Positions 63,312 to 64,000 of a DNA stretch of 64,000 bases are shown here, one piece after another. How positions within the stretch are numbered: position 1 is the first letter of the stretch; each line of letters begins with the position of its first letter. Source of the stretch: an uncultured bacterium (GTDB taxonomy: Bacteria; Verrucomicrobiota; Lentisphaeria; Victivallales; UBA1829); NCBI GenBank assembly GCA_902774245.1, contig CACYHQ010000002.1, positions 124,001 through 188,000 of the forward strand. Reading direction: 5' to 3'. Under the pieces are notes generated by a model. It was not told the origin of the DNA. It did not search any database and saw only the letters and a program-made list of their open reading frames with translations. Both the position numbers and the translations under genes were made by a program.

Positions 63312-64000
63312 AGAACAGCAAGAGCACATTCGCCATTTATTGCGTCTTTGCGCTGGCCGTGATCGGCGTGTTCGTTGCGGCCATGTTCCCGCTGAAGCAG
63401 AGCGATTTCTACGAGACGTTCAACAAACTGCTCGCAAATCCCGCCGATCCGACCGTCCAAAAGGTTGTCGAACGCGCGAAAGCTCTCCAGCAGGAAGACA
63501 AGATCAAGTATCTGTATCCCTCCACCGCCCTGGAAGCCGCGGCCCGCGAGATCAAGATGCCGTCCGAAGACGGTTCCGCCGCGTATTCCGTCGACCTCGT
63601 CCACTTCGTGAAGCCGAACATCGTGAAGGCGCAGAAGCTTCAGAACAACGGCGATGTGATTTCCCTGGTCCGCAAGAACGCCTCCGGCGCGATCCGCCTC
63701 GGTATCGACCTCAACGGCGGCGCCGAATTCCTCCTGCACCTGCAGGCCGACAAGGAGATGGACAGCTCGCAGTTCGATTCCTTCCGCGACAACGCCATCG
63801 AAACGCTCCGCAAGCGTCTGGAAGCGCAGAACTTCTTCGAAACGGAGATTTCCCCTGCCGGTCAGGATTTCGTCTCTGTGCGTGTGCCGTCCGTCAACTC
63901 CGACGACCGCGCCAACCTCGAAAAGCTGATCCTCCGTTCCGCGAAACTTGAGTTCCGCCTCGTCCACCCGAACAATGACTCCGAGGTGCCGAAGTTCATG
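63308..64000 (+). CDS. secD: Protein translocase subunit SecD, N-terminal part, runs off window
   Basis: The first 231 codons. N-terminal membrane helix (about 8-28), then a periplasmic region with LGIDLNGGAEFLLHL (near 136-150), the SecD LGLDLxGG signature, and ETLRKRLEAQNFFETEI, part of the P1 domain. SecD uses the proton-motive force to help pull preproteins across the inner membrane. ATG overlaps the yajC stop. The C-terminal helices, and whether SecF is fused, are beyond the window. Confidence 0.93.
   Translation, partial: MKNSKSTFAIYCVFALAVIGVFVAAMFPLKQSDFYETFNKLLANPADPTVQKVVERAKALQQEDKIKYLYPSTALEAAAREIKMPSEDGSAAYSVDLVHFVKPNIVKAQKLQNNGDVISLVRKNASGAIRLGIDLNGGAEFLLHLQADKEMDSSQFDSFRDNAIETLRKRLEAQNFFETEISPAGQDFVSVRVPSVNSDDRANLEKLILRSAKLEFRLVHPNNDSEVPKFM

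Overview
The window is about 58-60% G+C by eye, is densely coded, and reads like a strictly anaerobic, Gram-negative member of the PVC group. My best guess is a gut Lentisphaerota (Victivallis-like) bacterium. Supporting signs are PPi-dependent phosphofructokinase, a superoxide reductase / flavodiiron protein / rubredoxin operon, lipid A-type and outer-membrane lipoprotein genes, an AIDA-repeat/FG-GAP giant surface protein, a fused tandem PilT ATPase, and a planctomycete-like lipoprotein. The phylum assignment is inference from gene content; no rRNA is present.

Layout. 1-283: start of a PPi-phosphofructokinase gene, leftward. 817-4232: tandem pair of Sel1-repeat membrane proteins. 4662-5996: NhaC-type antiporter. 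6070-6144: tRNA-Thr. 6355-8146: metallophosphoesterase-coaD-yceD operon. 8581-10430: leftward SOR-FDP-rubredoxin oxygen-detoxification operon. 10577-22437: leftward Mu-like phage island encoding terminase, protease, decoration protein, gpT capsid, gp36-like protein, several unknown structural proteins, a large fibre and a possible lysis cluster. It has no recognisable portal, tail-tube, tape-measure, transposase or integrase gene. 22842-26698: Na+-dependent transporter and uvrA, followed by a small membrane ORF interrupted by an amber codon. 27024-33275: YycJ-like hydrolase, Ser/Thr kinase, rsmB, AIDA/FG-GAP protein. 33338-35539: double PilT. 35778-38337: argH, a secreted protein, arfB. 38419-40591: glycosyltransferase and lipoprotein, leftward. 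40934-44370: rpmH-rnpA-yidD-yidC-jag. 44547-49312: metG, proS and a PheC-like lipoprotein, leftward. 49557-51295: tRNA-Leu and an FAD oxidoreductase. 51318-53612: LRR surface protein. 53640-54060: strikingly AT-rich spacer. 54111-57704: dnaN-recF-thiI, leftward. 57961-62483: SIS isomerase-uppS-cdsA-glgB. 62865-64000: yajC and the start of secD.

How it fits together. The host genes are classic maintenance modules: membrane-protein insertion and secretion (YidC/YidD, YajC-SecD), translation (MetRS, ProRS, RsmB, ArfB, ThiI), DNA replication and repair (DnaN, RecF, UvrA), and envelope building (UppS, CdsA, LpxH-like). Surface and accessory functions lie between them. Most host promoters I could place share one architecture, TTGAAA-like -35, a 16-18 bp spacer and a TATATT/TATAGT -10, often with an extended TG.

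The most notable structures are (1) the portal-less and tail-less Mu-like capsid island, (2) a dispersed family of 12-16 bp inverted repeats around a CAGTTAAAA core (four copies), and (3) a second dispersed hairpin family whose stems differ by compensatory changes (four copies, three of them between convergent genes).
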